From positions 1-34,153 of the forward strand of contig CAYORM010000030.1 in the NCBI GenBank assembly GCA_964406375.1: 34,153 nucleotides of DNA. The letters are read 5' to 3'. Source of the DNA: CAYORM01 sp964406375 (lineage in GTDB: Bacteria > Pseudomonadota > Alphaproteobacteria > DSM-16000 > Inquilinaceae). Position numbers and translations under genes: made by a program. Positions within the stretch are counted from its first letter, which is position 1. Each line of letters starts with the position of its first letter. Below, one piece after another: positions 16,735 to 24,724 of this stretch. The notes beneath the pieces are model-generated. The model saw only the letters and a list, made by a program, of their open reading frames with translations. It searched no databases and was not told where the DNA came from.

Positions 16735-17207
16735 GCGCGCCCTCCGTCGCGGGCGGATGGCAGGGTCAGCCCCCGCGCGGCCTCGATCCGGGCGGCGCGA
16801 TGCGCGGCGAAGGCGGCGGGGCTCCAGATCTGGAACCGGCTGCCCAGCCCGACAAAGGCGGCCTCCTCTGCGATCCCGGCCATCTCGGCCAGTTCGCGCG
16901 GCAGAATGATGCGACCTTCCGGATCGGCCTGCACCGGCACGGTCTCGGAGAATTCGCGGAGCTCGAGATCCATCCGCTCCGGCGAATAGAGATCCATCGC
17001 GTCGAGGCGGCGCTGCACGTCGTCGAGATAAGCCTCGGTCACCCCCTCGACGGCGGTACGCTCTGCATTGGGGCGCAGCGAGAAGCGCAGGGGGCCCGTC
17101 GAGCTGGCAGTGGCGGCCGAGTCCAGGGCGGCGCGGAAGGTGGCGGGGACGCTGACGCGACCCTTCTTGTCCACCTTGTTGACCCAGGTGCCCGTGAACC
17201 GAGCCAT
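16731..17207 (-). CDS. mraZ: Transcriptional regulator MraZ
   Basis: MraZ is a small DNA-binding protein of the SpoVT/AbrB-like fold that forms rings and represses its own dcw promoter. The 158-aa product has two tandem copies of the fold. The first is N-terminal (FTGTWVNKVDKKGRVSVPATFR) and the second central (VPVQADPEGRIILPRELAEMAG). The tail ending PSARDGGRA is charged. The ATG at 17207 is the only sensible start. Its expected operator, TGGG repeats every 10 bp, is visible at 17265-17298 over the promoter, so autoregulation is likely here. First gene of the dcw operon. Confidence 0.95.
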   Translation of the reverse strand: MARFTGTWVNKVDKKGRVSVPATFRAALDSAATASSTGPLRFSLRPNAERTAVEGVTEAYLDDVQRRLDAMDLYSPERMDLELREFSETVPVQADPEGRIILPRELAEMAGIAEEAAFVGLGSRFQIWSPAAFAAHRAARIEAARGLTLPSARDGGRA

Positions 17208-17264
17208 CGAACCCCTCTGCCGACGGTGACCACGCCCCTCTTCCGTCGCTCCGACGGTCCCGGA

Positions 17265-17298
17265 TGGGACTTCATGGGTGTAGCTGGGAAATGATGGT
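17265..17298. promoter_or_regulatory. MraZ operator: TGGG repeats with 10-bp period
   Basis: On the plus strand TGGG occurs at 17265, 17275 and 17285, and the variant TGGT at 17295, exactly 10 bp apart (TGGG plus 6 nt each). This matches the known arrangement of MraZ-binding sites, several TGGG-type repeats at one-helical-turn spacing upstream of mraZ, described in E. coli. Here they cover the -10 and spacer of the predicted promoter, so binding would block transcription. Confidence 0.85.
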
Positions 17299-17305
17299 TG
17301 GTCAA
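17277..17305 (-). promoter_or_regulatory. Predicted sigma70-like promoter of mraZ and the dcw operon
   Basis: Read on the minus strand, TTGACC (17300-17305) is followed after exactly 17 nt by TACACC (17277-17282). The -35 is a 5/6 match and the -10 a weaker 3/6 match. Transcription would begin near 17270, about 60 nt before the mraZ ATG. The TGGG repeats overlap the spacer and -10, which supports this placement. No experimental data. Confidence 0.6.
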
Positions 17306-17460
17306 CGTGGCCGCTGGGTTTCTCGCTGCGCCATTACCGGATGTTTGCGGCTCCGAAGCAGAGAATTTTCGGCCCAATTGTGTTGGCATATCAGATGATT
17401 GCTGAGCCTTCTGCCGCTAAGGGTCGGGCTTCGTATGCTTTTCGTTCTGAATACGGGAGA

Positions 17461-17882
17461 ATGCAGACGGCCTGTAAGCCGGGTTCTGTGACCGGCCACC
17501 CGATCCGTGCGGACCGGACCGCCGGACGACGGCCATTCCTCTGGGACGACGGTCACCCGCCGCCTCGCGCGACCAACCCGGGCGGAGGCCGGAAGCCCCT
17601 TCGGGTCCATGGCCGAGGCCATGCCCGCGCCGCCCCTATTCGGTCTTGCTCCCGGTGGGGTTTGCCGTGCCACCCCCGTTGCCGGGGGCGCGGTGCGCTC
17701 TTACCGCACCGTTTCACCCTTGCCCGATGCGGCATGCCGGATCGGGCGGTCTGTTCTCTGTGGCACTGTCCCTGGGGTCGCCCCCGCCGGGCGTTACCCG
17801 GCACCGTGCTTCCGTGGAGCCCGGACTTTCCTCCCTCCGCCGCCGCGGCGGCGGCGAAGAGCGGCCGTCCGGCCGTCTGCGC
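17461..17882 (-). ncRNA. rnpB: RNase P RNA (bacterial class A)
   Basis: This is the catalytic RNA of RNase P, which trims tRNA 5' leaders. On the minus strand the conserved blocks appear in order: GAGGAAAGTCCGGGCTCC (about 17816-17833), ACAGAGAACAGACCGCC, GGGTGAAACGGTGCGG followed by TAAGAGCGCACCG, and near the 3' end CAGAACCCGGCTTAC (17474-17488). The terminal P1 helix can be drawn: GCAGACGGCC (17871-17880) pairs with GGCCGTCTGC (17463-17472). This sets the ends to within a few bases. Length about 420 nt. It lies between the mraZ control region and the EamA gene, on the dcw strand. No clear terminator (GC hairpin plus U-run) was seen between its 3' end and mraZ. Confidence 0.96.
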
Positions 17883-17886
17883 GGCC

Positions 17887-17915
17887 GATATAGGCTGCTG
17901 GCACGGGGGTCGCAA
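17887..17915 (-). promoter_or_regulatory. Predicted sigma70-like promoter of rnpB
   Basis: On the minus strand TTGCGA (17910-17915) and TATATC (17887-17892) are separated by 17 nt and end about 5-7 nt before the 5' base of the RNase P P1 helix. Both hexamers keep the most important positions of the consensus. The site lies between the end of the EamA gene and rnpB, so the RNA can be made independently. Confidence 0.6.
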
Positions 17916-17939
17916 GCGAGGCGGCAAGCGCAAGCGCGT

Positions 17940-18815
17940 TCAGGTCGGCGAGCCCTTCTGCTCCACCGCGGCAGGCCGCCGCAGGATGATGACGGCGACA
18001 CCGACAAGGGTCAGTACGCCGCCCACCGCCATCGGCCAGGTCACCGGTTCGCCGCGCAGCAGGACTCCGCCGAGCACGCCGAAGATCGGCAGCAGCAGCA
18101 CGAAGGGCATCGTCTGGGCGACGCTGTAGCGGCGCAGCAGCCGGTACCAGGCGGCATAGGAGAGGATGACGATGCCGACCGACTGGAAGGCGACCGAGAA
18201 CCACGCCGTCGCACTGGCCTCGGCGATCGCCGCCCATTGCCCGTCCTCGAGGGCCAGCGTGTAGCCCGTCATCGCCGGCAGCGAGAGCAGGCACACCCAG
18301 CCGTTCACGGTGAAGGGATCGACATCGGCGAGCCGTTTCATCCAGAAATTGGCGGCGGCGAAGGCGAGCGCGCCGACCAGCACCAGCACCACGCCGAGGG
18401 GCGAGGATTCCTCGCTCGGCGCGCCGGCGAGGATCGCCACACCGGCGATCGCCAGGGCCATTCCGAGCATCCGGCGCCAGCCGATCCGGTCACCGAGGAA
18501 CAGCGCCGCCATCCCCGCCGCGACCGGTACCTGGATCTGGCTGAGGATCGAGGCCACCGCCGCATCCACCAGCGCGATGCCGGAGAACATCACCGGGAAA
18601 TGCAGGCAGCCGAGCAGGAAGGCGAGGATGCCGATGTCCCGCCAGCGGCCGCGCGGCATCCGGACCAGCGGCACCAAGAGCACCGCGACGATGAAGAAGC
18701 GCAGCCACAGGAAGAGCATCGGCGGCAGCTCGACGAGGCCCAGCTTGGCGATGGCGAGGTTGAAGCCCCAGACGGCCATGATCAGGATGGCGAGAGCGAT
18801 GTCGCGAACCCGCAT
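17940..18815 (-). CDS. EamA/DMT-family transporter (ten-TM exporter)
   Basis: A 291-aa very hydrophobic protein with two EamA repeats and about ten membrane helices. It begins MRVRDIALAILIMAVWGFNLAI, the usual first helix of the drug/metabolite transporter superfamily. FFIVAVLLVPLVRMPRG and VDAAVASILSQIQVPVAAGMAALFLGDRIGWRRMLGMALAIAGV close the first repeat. The second ends FVLLLPIFGVLGGVLLRGEPVTWPMAVGGVLTLVGVAVI. The substrate cannot be read from sequence; relatives export amino acids and other metabolites. The ATG at 18815 shares a base with the stop of the Uup-like gene (TGATG), so the two are probably co-transcribed. An upstream in-frame Met 45 nt earlier was rejected for that reason. Confidence 0.88.
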   Translation of the reverse strand: MRVRDIALAILIMAVWGFNLAIAKLGLVELPPMLFLWLRFFIVAVLLVPLVRMPRGRWRDIGILAFLLGCLHFPVMFSGIALVDAAVASILSQIQVPVAAGMAALFLGDRIGWRRMLGMALAIAGVAILAGAPSEESSPLGVVLVLVGALAFAAANFWMKRLADVDPFTVNGWVCLLSLPAMTGYTLALEDGQWAAIAEASATAWFSVAFQSVGIVILSYAAWYRLLRRYSVAQTMPFVLLLPIFGVLGGVLLRGEPVTWPMAVGGVLTLVGVAVIILRRPAAVEQKGSPT

Positions 18816-20626
18816 CACCCGGCCAACAGCGCCTCCCGCCGCATCTCGAGCTCGAGCCACCGGTCCTCGGCCGCGGCCTTCTCGCTTTCGGCCTCGGCCA
18901 GCCGCCGCGTCGCGCGGTCGAAGCCCTTGGGATCGCGGGCGAACAGGCCCGGATCGGCCAACGTCTCGACAAGCCGTGCGATCTCCGCCTCGAGCGCCGC
19001 GATCGTCTCGGGCAGCCGGTCGAGCTCGCGCTGGTCCTTGAAGCTGAGTTTGCCGCGCGCCGGGGCGGCCGGGCGTGGCGCCCGCACGGCCTCCGCCACG
19101 CGTTGCGGACGATCGGGTCGTCGCGCCGCCGGTGGCTCGGGGCGCTGGCGCAGATAATCGTCCCAGCCGCCGACGTACTCGGCGACGCTGCCGTCACCCT
19201 CGACGGCGACGATCGAGGTGACGAGCCGGTCGAGGAAGTCGCGGTCGTGGCTGACGAGGATCAGCGTCCCCGGATAGTCGGCCAGGACTTCCTGCAGCAG
19301 ATCCAGCGTCTCCATGTCGAGATCGTTGGTCGGCTCGTCCATCACGATGAGATTGCTCGGCCGCGCGAAGAGCCGCGCCAGGAGAAGCCGGCTGCGCTCC
19401 CCACCGGACAGCGCCTTGACCGGGCTGAACAGCCGCGACGGGTCGAACAGGAAATCGGCGAGATAGCCGGCGACGTGCTTGGGCGTGCCGCCGACGTCGA
19501 GAAAGTCGCCACCATGGGGCAGCAGCACCGATTTCACCGTCTGCTCGGGATCGAGCGTCGAGCGCATCTGGTCGAACCACAGCGTCTCGACGCCCTCGCC
19601 GATGGTGACACGGCCGGTATCGGGGGCGAGTTCGCCGGTCAGCATCTTCACCAGCGTCGACTTGCCGGCACCGTTGGGCCCGATCACGCCGAGCCGGTCG
19701 CCGCGCATGATCCGCAGCGAGGCGTCGGCGATCACGACGCGGTCGCCATAGGCCTTGCGCAGATGCTCGGCCTCGATGACGCGGGCGGCGCCGCGGCCGC
19801 CCTCGGCGATGGTGATGGCGGCGACGCCTTCGGGCCCGCGCCGCTCGCGCCGTTCGGCCCTCAGCGCATGCAGCGCGCGCAACCGGCCCTGGTTGCGGCG
19901 GCGCCGTGCCGTCACCCCGCGATGCAGCCAGCGCGCCTCGGCTTCGAGCTTCTTGTCCATGCGCTGGGTCTCGGCATCCTCCTGGGCGAGGATCCCCTCG
20001 GACCAGGCCTCGAAACCGTCGAAGCCGGCGTCGAGACGGAACAGCCGGCCGCGATCGAGCCAGAAGGTCCGGTTGGTGACCGCGGACAGGAAACGGCGGT
20101 CATGGCTGATCGTCAGCAGCGCCCCGCGGAAGCCGCGTAGCGTCGCCTCCAGCCATTCGATCGTCGGCAGGTCGAGATGGTTGGTCGGTTCGTCGAGCAG
20201 CAGGATGTCGGGCTCGCCGACCAGCGCGCGGGCGTGGGCCGCGCGCCGGCTCTCGCCGCCCGACAGGCCGTCTGTGCCGCGCCCGCTCGACAGGCCGAGC
20301 GGTTCGAGCACGGCATCGACCCGCCAGATCTCCCCGCTGCGATGGGCCGGCAAGCCCGCCGCGACGAAGCTCGCCACGGTCGCGTGACCGGCGAGGTCGG
20401 GCGCTTGCGACAGATGCGCAAGGACAAGGCCGGGCTGCACGAAGCGCTCGCCGCGGTCGAGGTCCTGCAGACCCGCGAGCACGCGCATCAGCGTCGACTT
20501 GCCGCTGCCGTTGCGGCCGACGAGGCAGGCGCGCTCGCCGGGCTCGAGGGCGAGGTCGAGTCCGGAGAAGAGCGGCGCGCCGCCGAAGGTGACGGCGGCG
20601 TCGCGGAGGGCGATCGAAACGGTCAT
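18815..20626 (-). CDS. uup: Uup-type ABC-F ATPase
   Basis: A soluble protein of 603 aa with two ABC ATPase domains and no membrane helices. ABC-F proteins of this kind act on ribosomes or nucleic acid rather than transport. Domain 1 has LVGRNGSGKSTLMRVL (Walker A), LSGGE (signature) and ILLLDEPTNHLDLPTIEWLE (Walker B). The linker is the charged Arg-rich ABC-F linker (MDKKLEAEARWLHRG...RRRNQGRLRAL). Domain 2 has IGPNGAGKSTLVKML, ALSGGERSRLLLARL and VMDEPTNDLDMETLDLL. The C-terminal 85 residues form a charged coiled coil (KDQRELDRLPETIAALEAEI), the mark of the Uup subgroup. Start chosen at MTVSIALRDAAV (ATG at 20626), which fits the family N-terminus. Confidence 0.92.
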   Translation of the reverse strand: MTVSIALRDAAVTFGGAPLFSGLDLALEPGERACLVGRNGSGKSTLMRVLAGLQDLDRGERFVQPGLVLAHLSQAPDLAGHATVASFVAAGLPAHRSGEIWRVDAVLEPLGLSSGRGTDGLSGGESRRAAHARALVGEPDILLLDEPTNHLDLPTIEWLEATLRGFRGALLTISHDRRFLSAVTNRTFWLDRGRLFRLDAGFDGFEAWSEGILAQEDAETQRMDKKLEAEARWLHRGVTARRRRNQGRLRALHALRAERRERRGPEGVAAITIAEGGRGAARVIEAEHLRKAYGDRVVIADASLRIMRGDRLGVIGPNGAGKSTLVKMLTGELAPDTGRVTIGEGVETLWFDQMRSTLDPEQTVKSVLLPHGGDFLDVGGTPKHVAGYLADFLFDPSRLFSPVKALSGGERSRLLLARLFARPSNLIVMDEPTNDLDMETLDLLQEVLADYPGTLILVSHDRDFLDRLVTSIVAVEGDGSVAEYVGGWDDYLRQRPEPPAARRPDRPQRVAEAVRAPRPAAPARGKLSFKDQRELDRLPETIAALEAEIARLVETLADPGLFARDPKGFDRATRRLAEAESEKAAAEDRWLELEMRREALLAG

Positions 20627-20714
20627 CGGGCAAAAGATGTGGGTACCGGCGTGATGTGCCACGCCGCGGGCGAGCGGGCCAGCCCGCCGCCGCGGGGAGC
20701 TGGAATGCGCGCGA

Positions 20715-21449
20715 TCACGTCATGCCGCGTTCGCGCCTGATCTTGTCATAGGCGGCGTTGATCATCGCCGCCTTCTGCGTCGCCACCGCGATGAATTCCT
20801 GCGGCATGCCCGCCGCGATCAGCCGGTCGGGGTGGTGCTCGCGCATCAGCCGGCGATAGGCCTGGCGCACCGCCTCGTCATCGGCCGTCGTCATGTCGAG
20901 ACCGAGGACACCATAGGGATCGTGCTCGCAACCGCCACCCGCCTCTGCACACAGGCGCGCGAAGGTGGAGGCCGACAGGCCGAAGACGGAGGCGACGCCG
21001 CGCAGGAATTCGCGCTCGTCCTCGCTGACGATCCCGTCGGCCCTGGCGATGTGAAAAAGGCAGGTCACGAGGTCTTCGAGGACTTCCGGGCGGTCGGGAA
21101 ACATGCCGGCGATCTGCCGGGCATAGCTGTCCCAGCCAGCGGTGTCGCGCCGCGCCAGGTCGAAGACCCGCTCGACATTGCGCAGCTCGCCGTCGGGCAC
21201 GTGGAAGACCTCGCGGAACGCCGCGAATTCGGCCGGCGTGGCGTCGCCATCGGCGCGCGCCATCTTGGCGCCGAGCGCCACGACCGCGATGGTGAAGCCG
21301 ATCGACCGCGTCGCATCCGCCGGCTCGGCCGGCGCCGCGGCGAAATGCCGGTCGACGGCATGACCCGCCGCCGCGCCGGCAAGAGCGCCGAGCGGCCCGC
21401 CGAGGGCCATGCCGGCCGCCGCTCCGATGATCTTGCCCCAGATCGACAT
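20715..21449 (-). CDS. DjlA-like co-chaperone (TerB + DnaJ domains)
   Basis: A 244-aa protein in three parts. The N-terminal stretch (about residues 5-30) is Gly/Ala-rich and hydrophobic (IIGAAAGMALGGPLGALAGAAAG) and may insert in the inner membrane. A TerB-like helical domain follows (about 48-160: TIAVVALGAKMARADGDATP and CLFHIARADGIVSEDEREFL, the duplicated acidic motif). The C-terminal J domain (about 173-240: DPYGVLGLDMTTADDEAVRQ) includes HHPDR, the HPD motif that stimulates DnaK. This is the DjlA architecture, so a membrane-linked DnaK partner is likely. It lies 82 nt after the cyclase gene and 88 nt before the Uup-like gene on the same strand. Confidence 0.9.
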   Translation of the reverse strand: MSIWGKIIGAAAGMALGGPLGALAGAAAGHAVDRHFAAAPAEPADATRSIGFTIAVVALGAKMARADGDATPAEFAAFREVFHVPDGELRNVERVFDLARRDTAGWDSYARQIAGMFPDRPEVLEDLVTCLFHIARADGIVSEDEREFLRGVASVFGLSASTFARLCAEAGGGCEHDPYGVLGLDMTTADDEAVRQAYRRLMREHHPDRLIAAGMPQEFIAVATQKAAMINAAYDKIRRERGMT

Positions 21450-21486
21450 GACCGCCCCCGCCCTTGAGTCGGTCCTCGAAGTCTAG

Positions 21487-21501
21487 CCGGCCTGCGGCCG
21501 G
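21487..21501 (-). terminator. Small GC hairpin between cyclase and DjlA-like genes
   Basis: CCGGCC TGC GGCCGG as written on the plus strand is a perfect 6-bp stem with a 3-nt loop, just past the end of the cyclase gene. There is no T-run after it in the direction of transcription, so it may be a weak or factor-dependent stop, or chance in GC-rich DNA. Confidence 0.3.
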
Positions 21502-21531
21502 ACGCGACAGGTGCCGCCCGGCCGCAGGGCG

Positions 21532-23637
21532 TCAGGGCGACCGGTCCGCCGCACCACCCGTCCGGGCCAGCCAGACGGCCGCCACCGGGTCGCGCGGCGC
21601 AAGGGTGGCGAGGCGCGCCGTGGCCTCGGCGGTGCGGCCGCGGATGCGGAGCGCGAGGGCGTCGCGAAAGTCGTCCAGCGCCGACCCATCGAGCGCGCCG
21701 GGCACCACCAGCTCGTAAAGACGCACCGGCCGCTGCCGTCCCCTGACAGCGATGCGGTCGATCCGGCGCAGCCGGCCGATGCCCGGCAGCCCGTCGCGGC
21801 GCAGCGCCGGCGGCAGCGCACGCCGTGTCGCCTCGCCGACCAGGATCGCGGTGCCGTAATCGCGATTGGCTTGTTCGAGTCGTGCCGCGAGGTTAACCGC
21901 ATCGCCGAGCACGGTGTAATTGAAGCGCGTCGGCGAGCCGACATTGCCGAGGACCGCAGCACCACCATTGACGCCGATCCGCACCTGCGCTTCCCCCGCC
22001 GTCCTTCTGGCCGCCTCCCTTGCCCCCTGCCCGCCGGCCTCGCCTGCGGGCGGCGGCACGGCCGCGAGCCGCGCCCGGATCTCGGCCGCCGCCGCGAGGG
22101 CGTGGAGCGGTGCATCGGGATCGGGCAGCGGCGCCCCCCACACCCCCATCACCGCATCGCCGATGAACTTGTCGACATAGCCGCCGTGCCGCTCGATCGT
22201 TTCGGCGATGATGGTGAGGCGCTCATTGGTCAGCGCCACGAGATCCTGCGGCCGGTCGACGAGGCGCTCGGCCAGCGCAGTGAAGCCGGCGAGATCGGCG
22301 AACAGCACCGTGACCTCCCGCACCTCGCCGCCGAGCTTCAGGCCGTCGGCGGTCTCCGACAGGCGATCGACGAGCGCCGGTGCGAGATAGTGCCGGAAGG
22401 CGGTCACGATGCGCCGCCGGGTACGGTCCTCGATCATGAAGCGATAGGCATAGACGAGGGCGAACAGCGCGGCGCAGGCGAGCGCCACCTGCGGCACCGG
22501 CAGCAAGAGCCCCTGCATCAGCGCCGCCGCGCCCGCGACCCCGGTGAGAAGGATGAGGAGGAGCAGTGCCGTTCCGCCGAGCAGCGGCGGCAGGGCGAAG
22601 GCGAGGCCGGCGCCTGCCAGCGTCACGCCACCCACGATCGCACCGGTGGCGATGGCGGATGGCACGACGGGGGCGCGGTCGAGGAGCAGCGTGGTCGCCG
22701 CGACGGCATGAATGACGGCGCCGGGCGTTGTCGGCCGCGCGACGCGCGTCGAGGCGTCGCCGCCGGGGGTGCAGCGCGCCTCGGGCGCGTGATCGGCCAC
22801 ATCGCCCATCAGCCGGCGGGCGGTGAGCCGGCGATCCTCGATGTCGAGGATCGTCCCCAGGATGACCACCCGCCCCGCGAATGCACTGCGGAAGAAGTCG
22901 AGATCACCGGCGGCGGCGCAGCGCCACAGATCAGCGAACTCGTAGATCGGGATGTCGGCCGCGGCGATGGTGGGATCGATCAGCGGCACCGCATCATCCG
23001 CGATCCGGCCGCCGCCGCGGCGGACGAGTTCGGCCGCGAAGGAGGGGACCGGCCCCCACTCGCCGGGAAAGCTCGCCGGGACGCGCCGCACCACGTCATC
23101 GCCATCGGTGAGGAGGTTGACCGGCCGGAGGTTCTCGGCACCGACCGCCGCCACCTGGACCGCGACGGGCATCACCGGCAGCTCCGCGGACTGCACATAG
23201 CCCAGCACCAACCGGTCGGCGGCGGCGATGGCGATCAGCACCTCGTTGAAGAGACGATCGAAACCCGGGATCAATTCGGGCCGATCGAGCGTCGTCGCAT
23301 AGATTACGTCGAAGCCGATCACCGCCGCCCCGCCCTCGGCGATGCCGGCCAGGACCGCCGCCATCTGCGGATTCCAGGCGATGCGCGGTCGATCGGCGAA
23401 ATCCGGGTCGCGATAGGTCTCCTCGCGGATCGCGACGATCGCGACGGGCGGCCGGTCGGGCAGCGGCCGCGCCTCGAAGCCGAGCACGGCCGCGAATGGC
23501 AGGAGAAGGTCGATGCCCTGCCGCTCGAGCGCCCGCATCGCAGGGGTGACGGCGACCACCGCCGCCAGCACCACCAGCGCGGCCGTGACCAGCAGGCGGC
23601 CACCCGCCCGCCGCGGTCGCAGCAACCTGACCGCCAC
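21532..23637 (-). CDS. CHASE2-domain class III adenylate cyclase
   Basis: A 701-aa sensor that probably makes cAMP. One N-terminal membrane helix (about residues 14-31) leads into a periplasmic CHASE2 domain (about 35-315; GIDLLLPF, PVAIVAIREETYRDPDF, AAVIGFDVIYATTLDRPELI, AGRVVILGTILDIEDR). Three membrane helices follow (about 323-400). The C-terminal class III cyclase domain (about 438-640) has metal Asp residues at D448 (FADLAGFT) and D494 (FIGDAV). The adenine-selecting pair is K490 and T575 (NYTVLGD), and the transition-state residues are N582 and R586 (VNLAARLE). All six catalytic positions are present, so it should be active and ATP-specific. Start is GTG at 23637 with GGGGCGAG just upstream, 23 nt after the FecR-like gene; the two probably form an operon. 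The CHASE2 ligand is unknown. Confidence 0.9.
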   Translation of the reverse strand: MAVRLLRPRRAGGRLLVTAALVVLAAVVAVTPAMRALERQGIDLLLPFAAVLGFEARPLPDRPPVAIVAIREETYRDPDFADRPRIAWNPQMAAVLAGIAEGGAAVIGFDVIYATTLDRPELIPGFDRLFNEVLIAIAAADRLVLGYVQSAELPVMPVAVQVAAVGAENLRPVNLLTDGDDVVRRVPASFPGEWGPVPSFAAELVRRGGGRIADDAVPLIDPTIAAADIPIYEFADLWRCAAAGDLDFFRSAFAGRVVILGTILDIEDRRLTARRLMGDVADHAPEARCTPGGDASTRVARPTTPGAVIHAVAATTLLLDRAPVVPSAIATGAIVGGVTLAGAGLAFALPPLLGGTALLLLILLTGVAGAAALMQGLLLPVPQVALACAALFALVYAYRFMIEDRTRRRIVTAFRHYLAPALVDRLSETADGLKLGGEVREVTVLFADLAGFTALAERLVDRPQDLVALTNERLTIIAETIERHGGYVDKFIGDAVMGVWGAPLPDPDAPLHALAAAAEIRARLAAVPPPAGEAGGQGAREAARRTAGEAQVRIGVNGGAAVLGNVGSPTRFNYTVLGDAVNLAARLEQANRDYGTAILVGEATRRALPPALRRDGLPGIGRLRRIDRIAVRGRQRPVRLYELVVPGALDGSALDDFRDALALRIRGRTAEATARLATLAPRDPVAAVWLARTGGAADRSP

Positions 23638-23660
23638 GCTCGCCCCGACGCGCGTCCCGA

Positions 23661-24569
23661 TCAGCCGGAACCGGTGAAGGATCCGCCGGTGCCGCCGGTG
23701 CCGCCTTCCCCACCATTCTGGCCGCCGCTCGATGGGCGGCCGGCCGGGCCGTCACCGCCGGACGGGCCATCGCCTCTCGACCCGCCACCCGGTGCACCGC
23801 CCGTCCCGCTGCCGGTGCGCGATGGGCCGCCCAGGTCGAGCGTGATGATCTGTGGCGAGGGCGGACCGACGAGGCGGAAGAACACCGTCTCGGTCTCGTG
23901 CTGGGCGGCATAGACCGGCCCGACCTCGAATTGCGGCGCGGCGGTCGGATAGAAGACGCCGCGGCCACGGCCGAGATCCTCCCAGATCAGCCGCGCATCG
24001 GTCGGGCCGACCTGCCAGACGGCGAGAACGCCTGTGTTGTCGGACCATTGGAAGACGAAGCCGGCCGCGTCAGGCACCTCGACGACCGGGAAGCCGGTGA
24101 GCATCAGGAGCTCGCGCACCACGATCACGCCCGGCTCGGTGACGGTGCCGGGCGCCTCGGGGACGGTCACTGTTCCGGGCACGGCGGGGATGCTCGGCGC
24201 GACAGAGAGGATGCGCGCCGGATCGCAGGAACCCGCGCCGCTCGTAATGCTGCCGCCTGTGACGACGCTGCCGAAAGGGGCGACGGTCAACGTGCCGCCG
24301 CGCACCACCTCGATCGCGCAGGGCGAGAGATAGGCGATGGTCACCTGGCCGCCACCGAGTTCGACCGTCTGCCCGACATAGAGCTGGGTGCCGGCCGGCA
24401 GAGCGGCCGAGCCTTGCGTGACGACGGCGACCGGCCGCGCGGGCGCGGTGGCCGCCACCCCGCCCGAGCGCATCGCGCGCTGCAGCAGGCCCTCGAGCTG
24501 CCCCTCCGCCTCGAGGGCGATAAGGGCCAGGACGGCACCCAGTGCCGCCATCGATCTGCGGACCTTCAC
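23661..24569 (-). CDS. FecR-like secreted protein with Gly-rich tail, partner of CHASE2 cyclase
   Basis: A 302-aa exported protein. The first ~23 residues (MKVRRSMAALGAVLALIALE) look like a signal peptide. Residues ~45-105 (VVTQGSAALPAGTQLYVGQTV then LGGGQVTIAYLSPCAIEV) resemble the beta-repeat of FecR-like domains. The next ~100 residues (FPVVEVPDAAGFVFQWSDNT...VFYPTAAPQFEVGPVYAAQ) look like a beta-rich, immunoglobulin-like domain. The last ~50 residues are almost only Gly, Ser, Asp, Thr and Pro, probably a flexible tail. FecR-domain proteins beside CHASE2 cyclases are a recurring arrangement, so it may feed a periplasmic signal to the cyclase; that is inference. Start is GTG at 24569 with GGGGGGAGGA a few nt upstream. 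A 155-nt divergent spacer separates it from the dehydrogenase gene. Confidence 0.6.
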   Translation of the reverse strand: MKVRRSMAALGAVLALIALEAEGQLEGLLQRAMRSGGVAATAPARPVAVVTQGSAALPAGTQLYVGQTVELGGGQVTIAYLSPCAIEVVRGGTLTVAPFGSVVTGGSITSGAGSCDPARILSVAPSIPAVPGTVTVPEAPGTVTEPGVIVVRELLMLTGFPVVEVPDAAGFVFQWSDNTGVLAVWQVGPTDARLIWEDLGRGRGVFYPTAAPQFEVGPVYAAQHETETVFFRLVGPPSPQIITLDLGGPSRTGSGTGGAPGGGSRGDGPSGGDGPAGRPSSGGQNGGEGGTGGTGGSFTGSG

Positions 24570-24724
24570 CCCGTCCTCCCCCCGCGACCGGCCCGAACAT
24601 GCGGCCTGACTTCAGTTTACCCGCCGATGGCGGCCTTTGCACGAGACGGCGTGCCGGATCGTTGCGGGCGACGCCGGCCCACGCCATCCTCCCGGACGAC
24701 ACTCCCGACACGCATGGCCAGCCG

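Noticed and set aside
23661..23810. Tandem repeat element in the Gly/Ser-rich tail of the FecR-like gene
   Set aside because: Codon-level low complexity, no regular repeat unit visible by eye.
21511..23913. 800-codon plus-strand frame opposite the CHASE2 cyclase
   Set aside because: Low-complexity composition and complete overlap with a gene whose catalytic motifs are all intact.
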